Below, one piece after another: positions 1 to 5,792 of a DNA stretch of 6,035 nt (within the stretch, counting starts at the first letter, position 1; the number at the start of each line of letters is the position of its first letter). Source of the DNA: Propionibacteriaceae bacterium (lineage in GTDB: Bacteria > Actinomycetota > Actinomycetes > Propionibacteriales > Propionibacteriaceae); assembly GCA_024636075.1 (NCBI GenBank), contig JAGXHS010000049.1, positions 1-6,035 on the forward strand. The letters are read 5' to 3'. The notes under the pieces are model-generated. The model saw only the letters and a program-made list of their open reading frames with translations, did not search any database and was not told the origin of the DNA. A program made the position numbers and the translations under genes.

Positions 1-34
1 AGTGCCCGAAACTCAGGAATCCAATCTTCTTCAC
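1..34 (-). CDS. LLM-class flavin-dependent oxidoreductase, N-terminus only (partial)
   Basis: This is the first 11 codons of a minus-strand gene that continues beyond base 1. Reading from the GTG at 32-34 gives M-K-K-I-G-F-L-S-F-G-H, which matches the usual opening of actinobacterial luciferase-like (LLM-class) flavin-dependent oxidoreductases, where a first beta strand leads to the conserved FLSFGHW. A purine-rich Shine-Dalgarno (GAGGGG, complement of 42-47) lies 7 bases upstream of the GTG and supports this start. Known members are TIM-barrel enzymes using reduced flavin; the substrate of this group is generally not known. The gene follows purB on the same strand with 78 bases between them, so it could be read through from the pur operon or have its own promoter. 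The identification rests on 11 residues only, so the catalytic region cannot be judged. Confidence 0.6.
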   Translation of the reverse strand, partial: MKKIGFLSFGH

Positions 35-48
35 GCCGCCACCCCTCT

Positions 49-62
49 GTTGAACTTTCAAC
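49..62. promoter_or_regulatory. Operator-like inverted repeat upstream of the flavin oxidoreductase gene
   Basis: A perfect 6-base inverted repeat, GTTGAA-CT-TTCAAC, lies between purB and the minus-strand oxidoreductase start, ending 14 bases before the GTG and just upstream of its ribosome binding site. Short dyads of TTGAA/TTCAA halves spaced by 2 bases resemble operators of small winged-helix regulators such as the MarR family; that assignment is inference. No regulator gene is visible in the window. I could not find a clean TANNNT -10 hexamer next to it. The A/T-rich composition stands out against the G/C-rich surroundings. Confidence 0.4.
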
Positions 63-112
63 TACATGGGTAACGCTGCCATTCCCGAATCTGTTCCCGC
101 CGGAAGGTGGAC

Positions 113-1546
113 TCAGAGGACGGCTCCGGGACGGTACCGGGCGGCTTCAGGATCAGCGTCCAGGAGCGTCTGCACCTGGTCAGCGAGCCGCTGCACCTGA
201 TCGCGCGCGGTGCCGGTGAGCTGCAACGGATCGGTGATCAGCGACTGCATTTGCTGCAGCGACAACCGCAGCCTCGTATCTGCAGCCAGTCGTTCGAACA
301 GGTTGTTGTCGCCGCGGCCCGATTCCCTCATCTCCAGGGCCACGGCGACGGCATGCTCCTTGATCGCCGCATGCGCCCCTTCCCGACCCACACCCTGACG
401 CACCGCTGCCATCAACACCTTGGTGGTCGTCAGGAAAGGCAGGTAGCGCTCCAGCTCAGCTTCGATCACGGCCTCGAAGGCGCCGAAGTCGCCCAACACG
501 GTGAGGAAGGTCTCGAACAGGCCGTCGAGCGCGTAGAAGGCGTCCGGCAACGCGACCCGGCGCACAACGGAACACGACACGTCGCCCTCGTTCCACTGGT
601 CACCGGCCAACTCGCCCACCATCGACAGGTAGCCACGGAGCACGATGGACAATCCGTTGACCCGTTCACAGCTGCGGGTGTTCATTTTGTGCGGCATTGC
701 CGAGGAGCCGACCTGACCGGGCCGGAAGCCCTCGGTGACCAACTCGTGGCCTGCCATCAGCCGAATGCTGGTCGCGACGTTCGACGGCGCAGCAGCTGTC
801 TGGACCAGCGCGCTCAGCACATCGAAATCCAGGGACCTCGGGTAGACTTGGCCGGTCGAGATCAGCACCTGGGAGAAACCGAGATGTCCAGCGATGCGCT
901 GCTCCAGCTGGGCCAGAGCTTCAGCGTCACCACCCAGCAGGTCGAGCATGTCCTGACTGGTACCCACCGGTCCCTTGACGCCTCGTGCCGGGTAGCGCTG
1001 GATCAACTGATCGATCCGGGCGTGAGCGATCAACAGTTCGTTGGCAGCGCTGGCGAAGCGCTTGCCCAAGGTGGTGATCTGGGCGGCGACGTTGTGTGAC
1101 CGGCCGGCGATGGGTTGTTCGCTGTAGTGCACTGCAAGGCGGGTCAGCTCGCCGAGGGTGGTCACGATCCGCTGGCGCACCAGCCTGAGACCGGCCTGCA
1201 GCTGCATCTGTTCCACGTTCTCGGTCAGATCGCGACTGGTCATTCCCTTGTGGATCTGTTCGTGGCCCGCCAGCGCGTTGAACTCTTCGATCCGGGCTTT
1301 CACGTCGTGCCGGGTGATCCGCTCACGCTCGGCGATGGCGTCGAGATCGACGGTGTCGAGGACCGTGCGGTAGTCGTCGAGCATCCGGGCGACGTCGATT
1401 CCGGCGAAGTCGACACCAAGATCACGTTGAGCTTCCAGCACCGCCAGCCAGAGCTTGCGCTCTGCGATGATCTTGTTCTCGGGTGAGAAGATGCTGCGCA
1501 TCTCGGCAGAGGCATACCGGGTGGCCAGCACGTTGGGAACTGACAC
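113..1546 (-). CDS. purB: Adenylosuccinate lyase
   Basis: This cytosolic homotetrameric enzyme of the fumarase/aspartase superfamily cleaves fumarate from SAICAR (giving AICAR) and from adenylosuccinate (giving AMP). At 477 residues it has the normal length of the actinobacterial form. Visible motifs are HKGMTSRDLTEN (99-110), GRSHNVAAQ (148-156, with the conserved active-site His151), the family signature GSSAMPHKMN (280-289) holding the mobile catalytic-serine loop, and GRGDNNLFERLAAD (410-423) near the C-terminus. The start is GTG at 1544-1546: an AGGAG (complement of 1554-1558) lies 7 bases upstream, inside the end of purD, and the protein opens with the usual short lead into the R-Y-A-S-x-E-M segment. 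The gene begins 1 base after the purD stop, so the two are surely cotranscribed and probably translationally coupled. The reading frame is intact. No strong terminator is visible after its stop. Confidence 0.97.
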   Translation of the reverse strand: MSVPNVLATRYASAEMRSIFSPENKIIAERKLWLAVLEAQRDLGVDFAGIDVARMLDDYRTVLDTVDLDAIAERERITRHDVKARIEEFNALAGHEQIHKGMTSRDLTENVEQMQLQAGLRLVRQRIVTTLGELTRLAVHYSEQPIAGRSHNVAAQITTLGKRFASAANELLIAHARIDQLIQRYPARGVKGPVGTSQDMLDLLGGDAEALAQLEQRIAGHLGFSQVLISTGQVYPRSLDFDVLSALVQTAAAPSNVATSIRLMAGHELVTEGFRPGQVGSSAMPHKMNTRSCERVNGLSIVLRGYLSMVGELAGDQWNEGDVSCSVVRRVALPDAFYALDGLFETFLTVLGDFGAFEAVIEAELERYLPFLTTTKVLMAAVRQGVGREGAHAAIKEHAVAVALEMRESGRGDNNLFERLAADTRLRLSLQQMQSLITDPLQLTGTARDQVQRLADQVQTLLDADPEAARYRPGAVL

Positions 1547-1547
1547 C

Positions 1548-2819
1548 TCAGGACTCCTTGGGCGTTGCGCCGCCCTGGGCGGCGCGCTCAGCGATGTCGC
1601 TGCGGTGGAAACCGGCCGGGAACACGATCCGGGCGACGTGGTCGTATGAGGCCTGTCGGGCCTCCTTCAAACTGTCACCGGTGCCGACCACACTCAGCAC
1701 CCGCCCACCCGAGCTGCGCAGTACCCCGGCATCGTCGAGAGTCGTACCGGCCTGGAGCACGTGTGCGGTCGCAGTGTCTGGTGGCAGCTCGATCGGCATT
1801 CCGAGTTCGGGACGATCAGGGTAACCGCGGGCCGCGATCACCGTCGCGACGGCTGATCCGTCAGCCCAGGCCAACGGCCCGAAGTCAACCAACCGCTTGG
1901 TGGCTGCCGCATACAGCAGTTGCCCCAGTGGAGATCGCAACTGAGCCAGCAGTGCTTGGGTCTCGGGATCCCCGAAACGGGCATTGAACTCGACCACCTT
2001 CACCCCCTTCGAGGTGAGGGCGAGGCCGACGTACAGCAGACCGCGGAAGGGCATCTGGCGAGCTTCCATCTCTTCGACGGTGCCGCGCACGATGCGGTTC
2101 AGCACGAACTCCGAGAGATCGCTCGGGGCCCACGGCAGCGGCGTGTAGGCTCCCATCCCGCCCGTGTTCGGGCCGGTGTCACCGTCGCCGACCCGTTTGA
2201 AGTCTTGGACGGGTTGCATGATGCGGACCGAGTGACCGTCGGTGATCGCAAACACGCTGACCTCCGGACCGTCCAGGTACTCCTCGATCACGACCCGACC
2301 GCAGGCAACGGCGTGGGTCACCGCCTCGGCACGATCATCGGTGACGACGACGCCCTTGCCGGCGGCCAATCCGTCGTCCTTGACGACGTAGGGGGCCCCG
2401 AAGGCGTCCAATGCCTCCGCCACCTGCTCGGGACTGTCACACACCCGGGACGCGGCCGTGGCCACGCCGGCTGCGGCCATCACTTCCTTCGCGAAGGCTT
2501 TGCTGCCTTCCAGACGCGCCGCCGCGGCCGAGGGTCCGAAACAGGCCACACCGGCCTGGCGCACGGCGTCGGCGACACCGGCAACCAGCGGGGCTTCCGG
2601 CCCGATCACGACCAGATCTGCCGACAGCTGCAGCGCGAGCAAGGCGACGGCCGCGCCGTCCAGCGGATCGACGGCGTGGTTGGTCGCGCACTGGGCGGTT
2701 CCCGGATTGCCGGGCGCGACGTGCACCGCCACCACCTGGGGATCCATCGCGATCGCTCTCGCCAACGCGTGCTCACGGCCACCGGATCCAATGATCAGGA
2801 CTGTCTCAGCAATAGTCAC
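1548..2819 (-). CDS. purD: Phosphoribosylamine-glycine ligase (GARS)
   Basis: PurD catalyses the second step of de novo purine synthesis, the ATP-dependent joining of glycine to 5-phosphoribosylamine to give glycinamide ribonucleotide, in the cytosol. The 423-residue chain is full length for a monofunctional GARS, with no PurM or PurN fusion. Motifs appear in the expected order: GSGGREHAL (11-19), PGNPGTA (36-42), GPEAPL (73-78), GPS and LEGSK (95-107) in the N-domain; VKDDGLAAGKGV (146-157), IEEYLDGPEVSV (178-189), DFKR..GDGDTGPNTGGMGAY (206-225) and VEFNARFGDPE (276-286) in the ATP-grasp core; then a C-terminal beta-barrel domain (about 325-400). The start is GTG at 2817-2819, immediately before the first beta strand (TVLIIGSGG). 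It is the first gene of purD-purB and is divergent from the ThrE-like gene across 80 bases. A -10-like hexamer lies 6 bases before the GTG, so the mRNA may have little or no leader. Confidence 0.97.
   Translation of the reverse strand: MTIAETVLIIGSGGREHALARAIAMDPQVVAVHVAPGNPGTAQCATNHAVDPLDGAAVALLALQLSADLVVIGPEAPLVAGVADAVRQAGVACFGPSAAAARLEGSKAFAKEVMAAAGVATAASRVCDSPEQVAEALDAFGAPYVVKDDGLAAGKGVVVTDDRAEAVTHAVACGRVVIEEYLDGPEVSVFAITDGHSVRIMQPVQDFKRVGDGDTGPNTGGMGAYTPLPWAPSDLSEFVLNRIVRGTVEEMEARQMPFRGLLYVGLALTSKGVKVVEFNARFGDPETQALLAQLRSPLGQLLYAAATKRLVDFGPLAWADGSAVATVIAARGYPDRPELGMPIELPPDTATAHVLQAGTTLDDAGVLRSSGGRVLSVVGTGDSLKEARQASYDHVARIVFPAGFHRSDIAERAAQGGATPKES
1554..1558 (-). promoter_or_regulatory. 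purB ribosome binding site within the purD coding end
   Basis: The minus strand reads AGGAG here, 7 bases before the purB GTG start. It lies in the last codons of purD (encoding K-E-S), so ribosomes finishing purD would expose or directly reuse it. It decides the GTG at 1544-1546 as the purB start. Confidence 0.8.
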
Positions 2820-2825
2820 GCTGCG

Positions 2826-2831
2826 ATCCTA
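2826..2831 (-). promoter_or_regulatory. Putative -10 element for purD-purB, leaderless spacing
   Basis: The minus strand reads TAGGAT here, matching the actinobacterial TANNNT -10 consensus, with exactly 6 bases between it and the purD GTG. That puts the predicted transcription start at or within a base or two of the start codon, the arrangement of leaderless genes in actinobacteria. No good -35 is visible; the nearest resemblance to TTGACA is CTGATC at a 19-base spacing. The AGGA inside the same hexamer could instead be a Shine-Dalgarno 7 bases before the GTG, in which case the promoter lies further upstream. Confidence 0.4.
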
Positions 2832-2884
2832 CGATGCTTCGGTTGTGGACGATCAGTCGCACACCACGGTGAGAAGCGAAGGCG

Positions 2885-2890
2885 TAGATT
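2885..2890 (+). promoter_or_regulatory. Putative -10 element for the ThrE-like gene
   Basis: TAGATT fits TANNNT and ends 9 bases before the ATG at 2900, so initiation would fall a few bases before or at the start codon. Between it and the ATG there is only a poor Shine-Dalgarno candidate (GGGA, 5 bases before the ATG), which favours a leaderless or very short-leader mRNA. No recognisable -35 lies 16-18 bases upstream, so the call rests on the -10 and its position. Confidence 0.35.
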
Positions 2891-2899
2891 GGGATCGCG

Positions 2900-4261
2900 A
2901 TGAGCGAAATCAATGATCCGACGTGCCGGGGCGAGCAGGAGTTCGAGGATGCCCTCGAACCTGTGCACCTGATCAAACGATCCGACGTCGTGATGCGCGC
3001 CGGGATCATGATGTTGGGCGCCGGCACCAGCTCGCTGCGCGTGCGTGAACTGATGCGCCGGGTGGCAGCGTCGCTCGTCCTCGACGGCATGCAGGCCAAC
3101 ATCTTCTACACCAGCATCGGGTTGACGGTGTCGCGGCGGGGTATCCACCGCACCAAGGTCGCCGAGATCGCCAGCCCCGGGGTCGACGCCCACCGCATTG
3201 CACAGCTGCAGGCGTTGGGCAATGAGCTCCCCGAGCGCAGCACGGCCACTGAGCTGGAGGAGCGCCTCGACAAGATCGCAGACACCGGGCGGCTCTGGCC
3301 TACCTGGTTGCTCGCGATCCTGGTCGGGCTGGCCTGCGGATCAGTCACCCTGCTGACCCACGGCGGTTGGCGGGAGATCCTGGCTGTGGTGCCGGCGTCA
3401 TCGCTGGCATTCCTCCTCCACAGGTGGTTGACCCGCCGACAGGTCAACCACCTGACGACCGTGTTGCTCTCGGCGGCGACCGCCTCGGCGGGGTTCGTCG
3501 CCATCACGCGGCTGGTTGACCTCGGATTCGCCGAACCCAGCGGCCGGATGGCAGCAGGCTTCATCGCAGCCTCCATCTTCCTCATTCCCGGATTCCCGTT
3601 GGTGACCGGTGGCTTGGATCTCGCGCGGATCGACCTGCAGGCGGGCGTGCCGCGGATCACCTACGCCACACTGGTGGTGCTCGCGATCACGATCGGAGTG
3701 TGGCTTGTGGCCTCAGTGGCGGGGGTCTCCCCGGATCCGGTACCAGCGCACACCGGCGTGTGGTGGGTGGTGTGGATTCCGCGCATCTGCGCAAGCTTCC
3801 TGGCGGTCTTCGGCTGGGCGATGATGTTCAACTCGCCTCTCCCCGTCGCCGTGGCCTCCGGTGTGGTGGCCGTGCTGGCCAACGTACCTCGGCTGATCCT
3901 GCTCGACCATCAGGTGAGCAATCATGTGGCGACCTTCACGGGCTGCTTCCTGATCGGTCTCGGTTGCGCAGCACTGGGTTCGCTGTTCCAACTCGAGAAG
4001 ATCATCATGACGGTTCCGACATTGCTGGTTTCGATCCCCGGCTCCTCTGCCCTGCAGACCTTGCTGTACTTCGACCAGGCAGACGTGATGCTGGCTGTTC
4101 AGAACGGCATTTCCACGGTGTTGGTGGTGATCGCGATGGTCGCCGGGCTTTCCGGTGCGCGGATGCTGACCGATCCCGAATGGGCGTTCACGAAGCCCGA
4201 TCCACCGTCGCTGATCGGCGTGTTCACAGCATCGGCCAAGGGCTTCCTCACCCGTGGCTGA
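2900..4261 (+). CDS. ThrE-family threonine/serine exporter
   Basis: This 453-residue inner-membrane protein has the two-part build of the ThrE family. Residues about 25-130 form the soluble N-terminal part of the DUF1212/ThrE domain (RAGIMMLGAGTSSLRVRELMRRVA at 33-56, then a hydrophobic, beta-rich stretch to about 79). The rest is membrane, with about ten hydrophobic segments near 134-153, 160-175, 186-205, 216-236, 253-275, 287-310, 312-330, 343-364, 370-391 and 397-419. The two membrane halves carry matching motifs: LIPGFPLVTGGLDL (228-241) and SIPGSSALQTLLYF (378-391), as expected of DUF1212 followed by ThrE_2. Characterised relatives such as Corynebacterium ThrE export L-threonine and L-serine by proton motive force; the substrate here is inferred only from family. 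Both halves are in one chain, unlike the split YjjP/YjjB form. The ATG at 2900 leaves a short charged tail before the domain. The gene is divergent from purD and convergent with purA. Confidence 0.88.
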   Translation: MSEINDPTCRGEQEFEDALEPVHLIKRSDVVMRAGIMMLGAGTSSLRVRELMRRVAASLVLDGMQANIFYTSIGLTVSRRGIHRTKVAEIASPGVDAHRIAQLQALGNELPERSTATELEERLDKIADTGRLWPTWLLAILVGLACGSVTLLTHGGWREILAVVPASSLAFLLHRWLTRRQVNHLTTVLLSAATASAGFVAITRLVDLGFAEPSGRMAAGFIAASIFLIPGFPLVTGGLDLARIDLQAGVPRITYATLVVLAITIGVWLVASVAGVSPDPVPAHTGVWWVVWIPRICASFLAVFGWAMMFNSPLPVAVASGVVAVLANVPRLILLDHQVSNHVATFTGCFLIGLGCAALGSLFQLEKIIMTVPTLLVSIPGSSALQTLLYFDQADVMLAVQNGISTVLVVIAMVAGLSGARMLTDPEWAFTKPDPPSLIGVFTASAKGFLTRG

Positions 4262-4271
4262 CGGCTTCTGC

Positions 4272-4294
4272 ACCCAGCTCTGCTGAGGTTTGTT
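4272..4294 (+). terminator. Weak terminator-like hairpin after the ThrE-like gene
   Basis: In the 43 bases between the convergent stops, ACC-CAGC (4272-4278) can pair with GCTG-A-GGT (4282-4289), giving 7 base pairs with one bulged A and a 3-base TCT loop, followed by TTGTT. The stem is short and the T tract is interrupted, so it would be a poor intrinsic terminator in a G/C-rich genome. On the minus strand there is no T run after the stem, so it would not serve purA equally well. Confidence 0.3.
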
Positions 4295-4304
4295 GGATGC
4301 GGCT

Positions 4305-5588
4305 TCAGAGCAGCTCGTTGATGACGATGCTCTCTTCGCGGCCGGGACCGACCCCGATGCCCGAGATGCGACAACCCGACAACACTTCGAGCCGCTTCAC
4401 ATAGGCCTGACAGTTGGCAGGCAAATCATCGAAGCTGCGGGCGGACGAGATGTCTTCGGTCCAGCCAGCCAGGTACTCGTAGATCGGCTTCGCGTGGTGC
4501 ACCTCCGACTGGGTCATCGGCATCACGTCATGTCGCTCGCCCCGCACGTCGTACCCGACACACACCGGGATCCTGTCCCACCCCGACAACACGTCCAGCT
4601 TGGTGAGGAACAGGTCCGTGAAAGCATTGACCTTGCACGCCTGCTCCACCACCAGGGCGTCGAACCAGCCGCAGCGGCGTGTCCGCCCGGTGGTTGCCCC
4701 GTACTCGGCCCCGGTCTCCCGCAACCTGTCCCCGTCGGCGTCGAACAACTCCGTGGGGAACGGTCCTTCGCCGACCCGAGTGGTGTAGGCCTTGGCGATC
4801 CCGACACTTCGATCGATCCGGGTGGGTCCGACACCGGCTCCGGTGCAGGCGCCAGCGGCGATGGGATTCGACGAGGTGACGTAAGGGTAGGTGCCGTGGT
4901 CCACATCGAGGTGGTGTGCCTGGGCGCCCTCGAAGAGCACCACCTTGCCGTCATCGAGAGCGTCATTGATGACCCTCGCCGAATCAACGACATGCGGCCT
5001 GATCCTGTCCGCATGGCTGAGCAGCAGTTCAGTCATCTGGATCGGATCGACCTCTCGCCGGTTGTAGATCTTCACCAACAGGTGGTTCTTCTGTTCGAGC
5101 GATGCTTCCACCTTCTGGCGGAGGATCGAAGCGTCGAAAAGGTCCTGCACCCTGATCCCGATCCGATTCACCTTGTCGGAGTAGGCAGGCCCGACCCCGC
5201 GGCCCGTGGTGCCGATCCGGTGCTTCCCGAGAAATCGTTCAGTGACCTTGTCGATCGTCTGGTGGTAGGGAGCGATGACATGGGCGTTGGCACTGATCAG
5301 GGGGTGCGGCACCTCGACACCGCGACTGCTCAGCGCATTGAGCTCCGAATAGAGCACGTCCAGGTCGATCACGACACCGTTGCCGATGATCGTGGTGGTG
5401 TTGAGGTTCAGGATTCCTGATGGCAGGAGGTGCAGGATGAACTTCTCACCGTCGACCACGATCGTGTGTCCGGCATTGTTGCCGCCGGAATAGCGCACGC
5501 AGTAGTCGACCCGGTTTCCGAGGGAATCGGTGGCTTTCCCCTTGCCCTCGTCACCCCATTGGGCCCCGACAACAACGATGCTCGGCAC
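4305..5588 (-). CDS. purA: Adenylosuccinate synthetase
   Basis: PurA catalyses the GTP-dependent condensation of IMP with aspartate to adenylosuccinate, the committed step to AMP; PurB then finishes the conversion. The cytosolic homodimer chain of 427 residues is normal length. Catalytic and binding motifs are present: QWGDEGKGK (10-18, general base Asp13), GGNNAGHT (35-42, His41), GTTGRGVGPAYSDK (126-139), Arg142, FEGAQ (219-223, Gln223), DHGTYPYVTSSN (230-241, Thr238), the aspartate loop ATTGRTRRCGW (298-308), and the guanine-binding TKLD (329-332) and GVGPGRE (412-418). The start is GTG at 5586-5588, set by a strong AGGAGG 5 bases upstream; the protein begins directly with the first beta strand. 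Residues 225-226 are His-His after GAQA, where many homologues have Thr-Leu or Thr-Met. It stands alone, convergent with the ThrE-like gene and divergent from the EamA-type gene, behind a dyad-rich leader. Confidence 0.97.
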   Translation of the reverse strand: MPSIVVVGAQWGDEGKGKATDSLGNRVDYCVRYSGGNNAGHTIVVDGEKFILHLLPSGILNLNTTTIIGNGVVIDLDVLYSELNALSSRGVEVPHPLISANAHVIAPYHQTIDKVTERFLGKHRIGTTGRGVGPAYSDKVNRIGIRVQDLFDASILRQKVEASLEQKNHLLVKIYNRREVDPIQMTELLLSHADRIRPHVVDSARVINDALDDGKVVLFEGAQAHHLDVDHGTYPYVTSSNPIAAGACTGAGVGPTRIDRSVGIAKAYTTRVGEGPFPTELFDADGDRLRETGAEYGATTGRTRRCGWFDALVVEQACKVNAFTDLFLTKLDVLSGWDRIPVCVGYDVRGERHDVMPMTQSEVHHAKPIYEYLAGWTEDISSARSFDDLPANCQAYVKRLEVLSGCRISGIGVGPGREESIVINELL

Positions 5589-5593
5589 AACTG

Positions 5594-5599
5594 CCTCCT
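5594..5599 (-). promoter_or_regulatory. purA ribosome binding site
   Basis: The minus strand reads AGGAGG, a full match to the anti-Shine-Dalgarno, 5 bases before the GTG at 5586-5588. It fixes the purA start and contrasts with purD, whose start has no such site. Confidence 0.85.
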
Positions 5600-5612
5600 G
5601 AATCCGACGAGC

Positions 5613-5626
5613 CCCGAAGCTTCGGG
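5613..5626. repeat. 14-bp perfect palindrome in the purA leader
   Basis: CCCGAAGCTTCGGG is a perfect 14-base palindrome without spacer, 24 bases upstream of the purA start. In RNA it could form a 5-bp stem with an AGCT tetraloop, ending 13 bases before the Shine-Dalgarno; as DNA it is a candidate dimer-binding site. Its CCGAA/TTCGG halves faintly recall the CGAA core of the Bacillus PurR box, but the arrangement differs and that regulator is not typical of actinobacteria, so no regulator is assigned. Confidence 0.5.
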
Positions 5627-5635
5627 ACCGTGAAG

Positions 5636-5665
5636 CGAGCCCGCTGCGCGAATGCGGCGGGCTCG
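5636..5665. repeat. Strong G/C-rich stem-loop upstream of purA
   Basis: The arms CGAGCCCGC (5636-5644) and GCGGGCTCG (5657-5665) are perfectly complementary over 9 bases, and the inner bases can add a wobble pair (5645-5656) and two further pairs, leaving about a 6-base loop. No T run follows on either strand, so it is not a standard intrinsic terminator. If purA is transcribed from the -10 candidate at 5675-5680, this hairpin would sit at the very 5' end of the mRNA, where it could stabilise the transcript or affect initiation. Confidence 0.55.
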
Positions 5666-5672
5666 TGCCTCA

Positions 5673-5686
5673 CAAGGCTAGCCTTG
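5673..5686. promoter_or_regulatory. 14-bp perfect palindrome, operator-like, overlapping a possible purA -10
   Basis: CAAGGCTAGCCTTG is a perfect palindrome with no spacer. Its core AGGCTAGCCT differs at one position from the AGGTTAGCCT found in DtxR/IdeR iron boxes, but the flanks do not follow the longer 19-base box, so the resemblance may be fortuitous. On the minus strand it contains TAGCCT, a possible -10 for purA, so a protein bound here would block that promoter. The palindrome places the same TAGCCT on the plus strand, so a bidirectional role is conceivable. Confidence 0.4.
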
Positions 5687-5705
5687 CCCGTGGAGTCGTT
5701 CTGAA
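5675..5705 (-). promoter_or_regulatory. Possible purA promoter
   Basis: The minus strand carries TAGCCT (5675-5680) as a TANNNT-type -10. The best upstream -35 is TTCAGA (5700-5705), a 4 of 6 match to TTGACA with a long 19-base spacer. Transcription would start near 5667 and give a leader of roughly 80 bases holding both stem-loop sequences and the strong ribosome binding site. The weak -35 keeps this tentative. Confidence 0.28.
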
Positions 5706-5717
5706 GGACCGCGTGAA

Positions 5718-5792
5718 ATGGGCTCCCATCGTTATGCAAGCTTGATCCTTGTCCTTCCCTCAGCCCGCAATCTGCCAGGAGCCATTGGATGA
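5718..5792 (+). CDS. Possible 24-residue upstream ORF overlapping the EamA-type gene
   Basis: An ATG at 5718 opens a 24-codon frame (begins MGSHRYASLILV, ends NLPGAIG) whose TGA at 5790-5792 overlaps the next gene's ATG (5789-5791) as ATGA. A GAAGGA (5703-5708) lies 9 bases before the ATG and could serve as a ribosome binding site. The geometry is that of a translationally coupled leader ORF. Against it, the product resembles nothing I recognise, the frame is short enough to arise by chance, and the downstream gene has its own ribosome binding site inside this frame. Confidence 0.22.
   Translation: MGSHRYASLILVLPSARNLPGAIG

Noticed and set aside
107..1099. A 330-codon open frame on the plus strand opposite purB
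   Set aside because: It lies wholly antisense to an intact, motif-complete purB. Long antisense frames are common in G/C-rich genes, and its histidine-, glutamine- and arginine-rich product has no recognisable domain.
1920..2903. A 327-codon plus-strand frame opposite purD, ending in an ATGA overlap with the ThrE-like start
   Set aside because: The overlap looks suggestive, but the frame is antisense to the conserved ATP-grasp core of PurD and its product has the arginine/histidine-rich look of a shadow translation.
2816..3193. A minus-strand frame of 125 codons spanning the purD/ThrE-like intergenic region
   Set aside because: It mostly opposes the ThrE-like N-terminal domain and has no ribosome binding site or recognisable product.
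4290..5420. A 376-codon plus-strand frame opposite purA
   Set aside because: It is antisense to an intact purA with all catalytic motifs; the composition (runs such as HRHH, DPDPDP) is typical of a G/C-rich shadow frame.
5636..5665. The G/C-rich stem-loop as an intrinsic terminator
   Set aside because: There is no T run on either side, and it lies between two divergent gene starts, where no transcript is expected to end.
5713..5745. A 10-codon GTG-initiated frame just upstream of the EamA-type gene
   Set aside because: It is too short and its start is only 4 bases from GAAGGA; the overlapping 24-codon ATG frame has better geometry.
5589..5788. A purine riboswitch or other known leader RNA upstream of purA
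   Set aside because: The stem-loops do not form the three-way junction or conserved loops of purine riboswitches, and I recognise no other known leader class.
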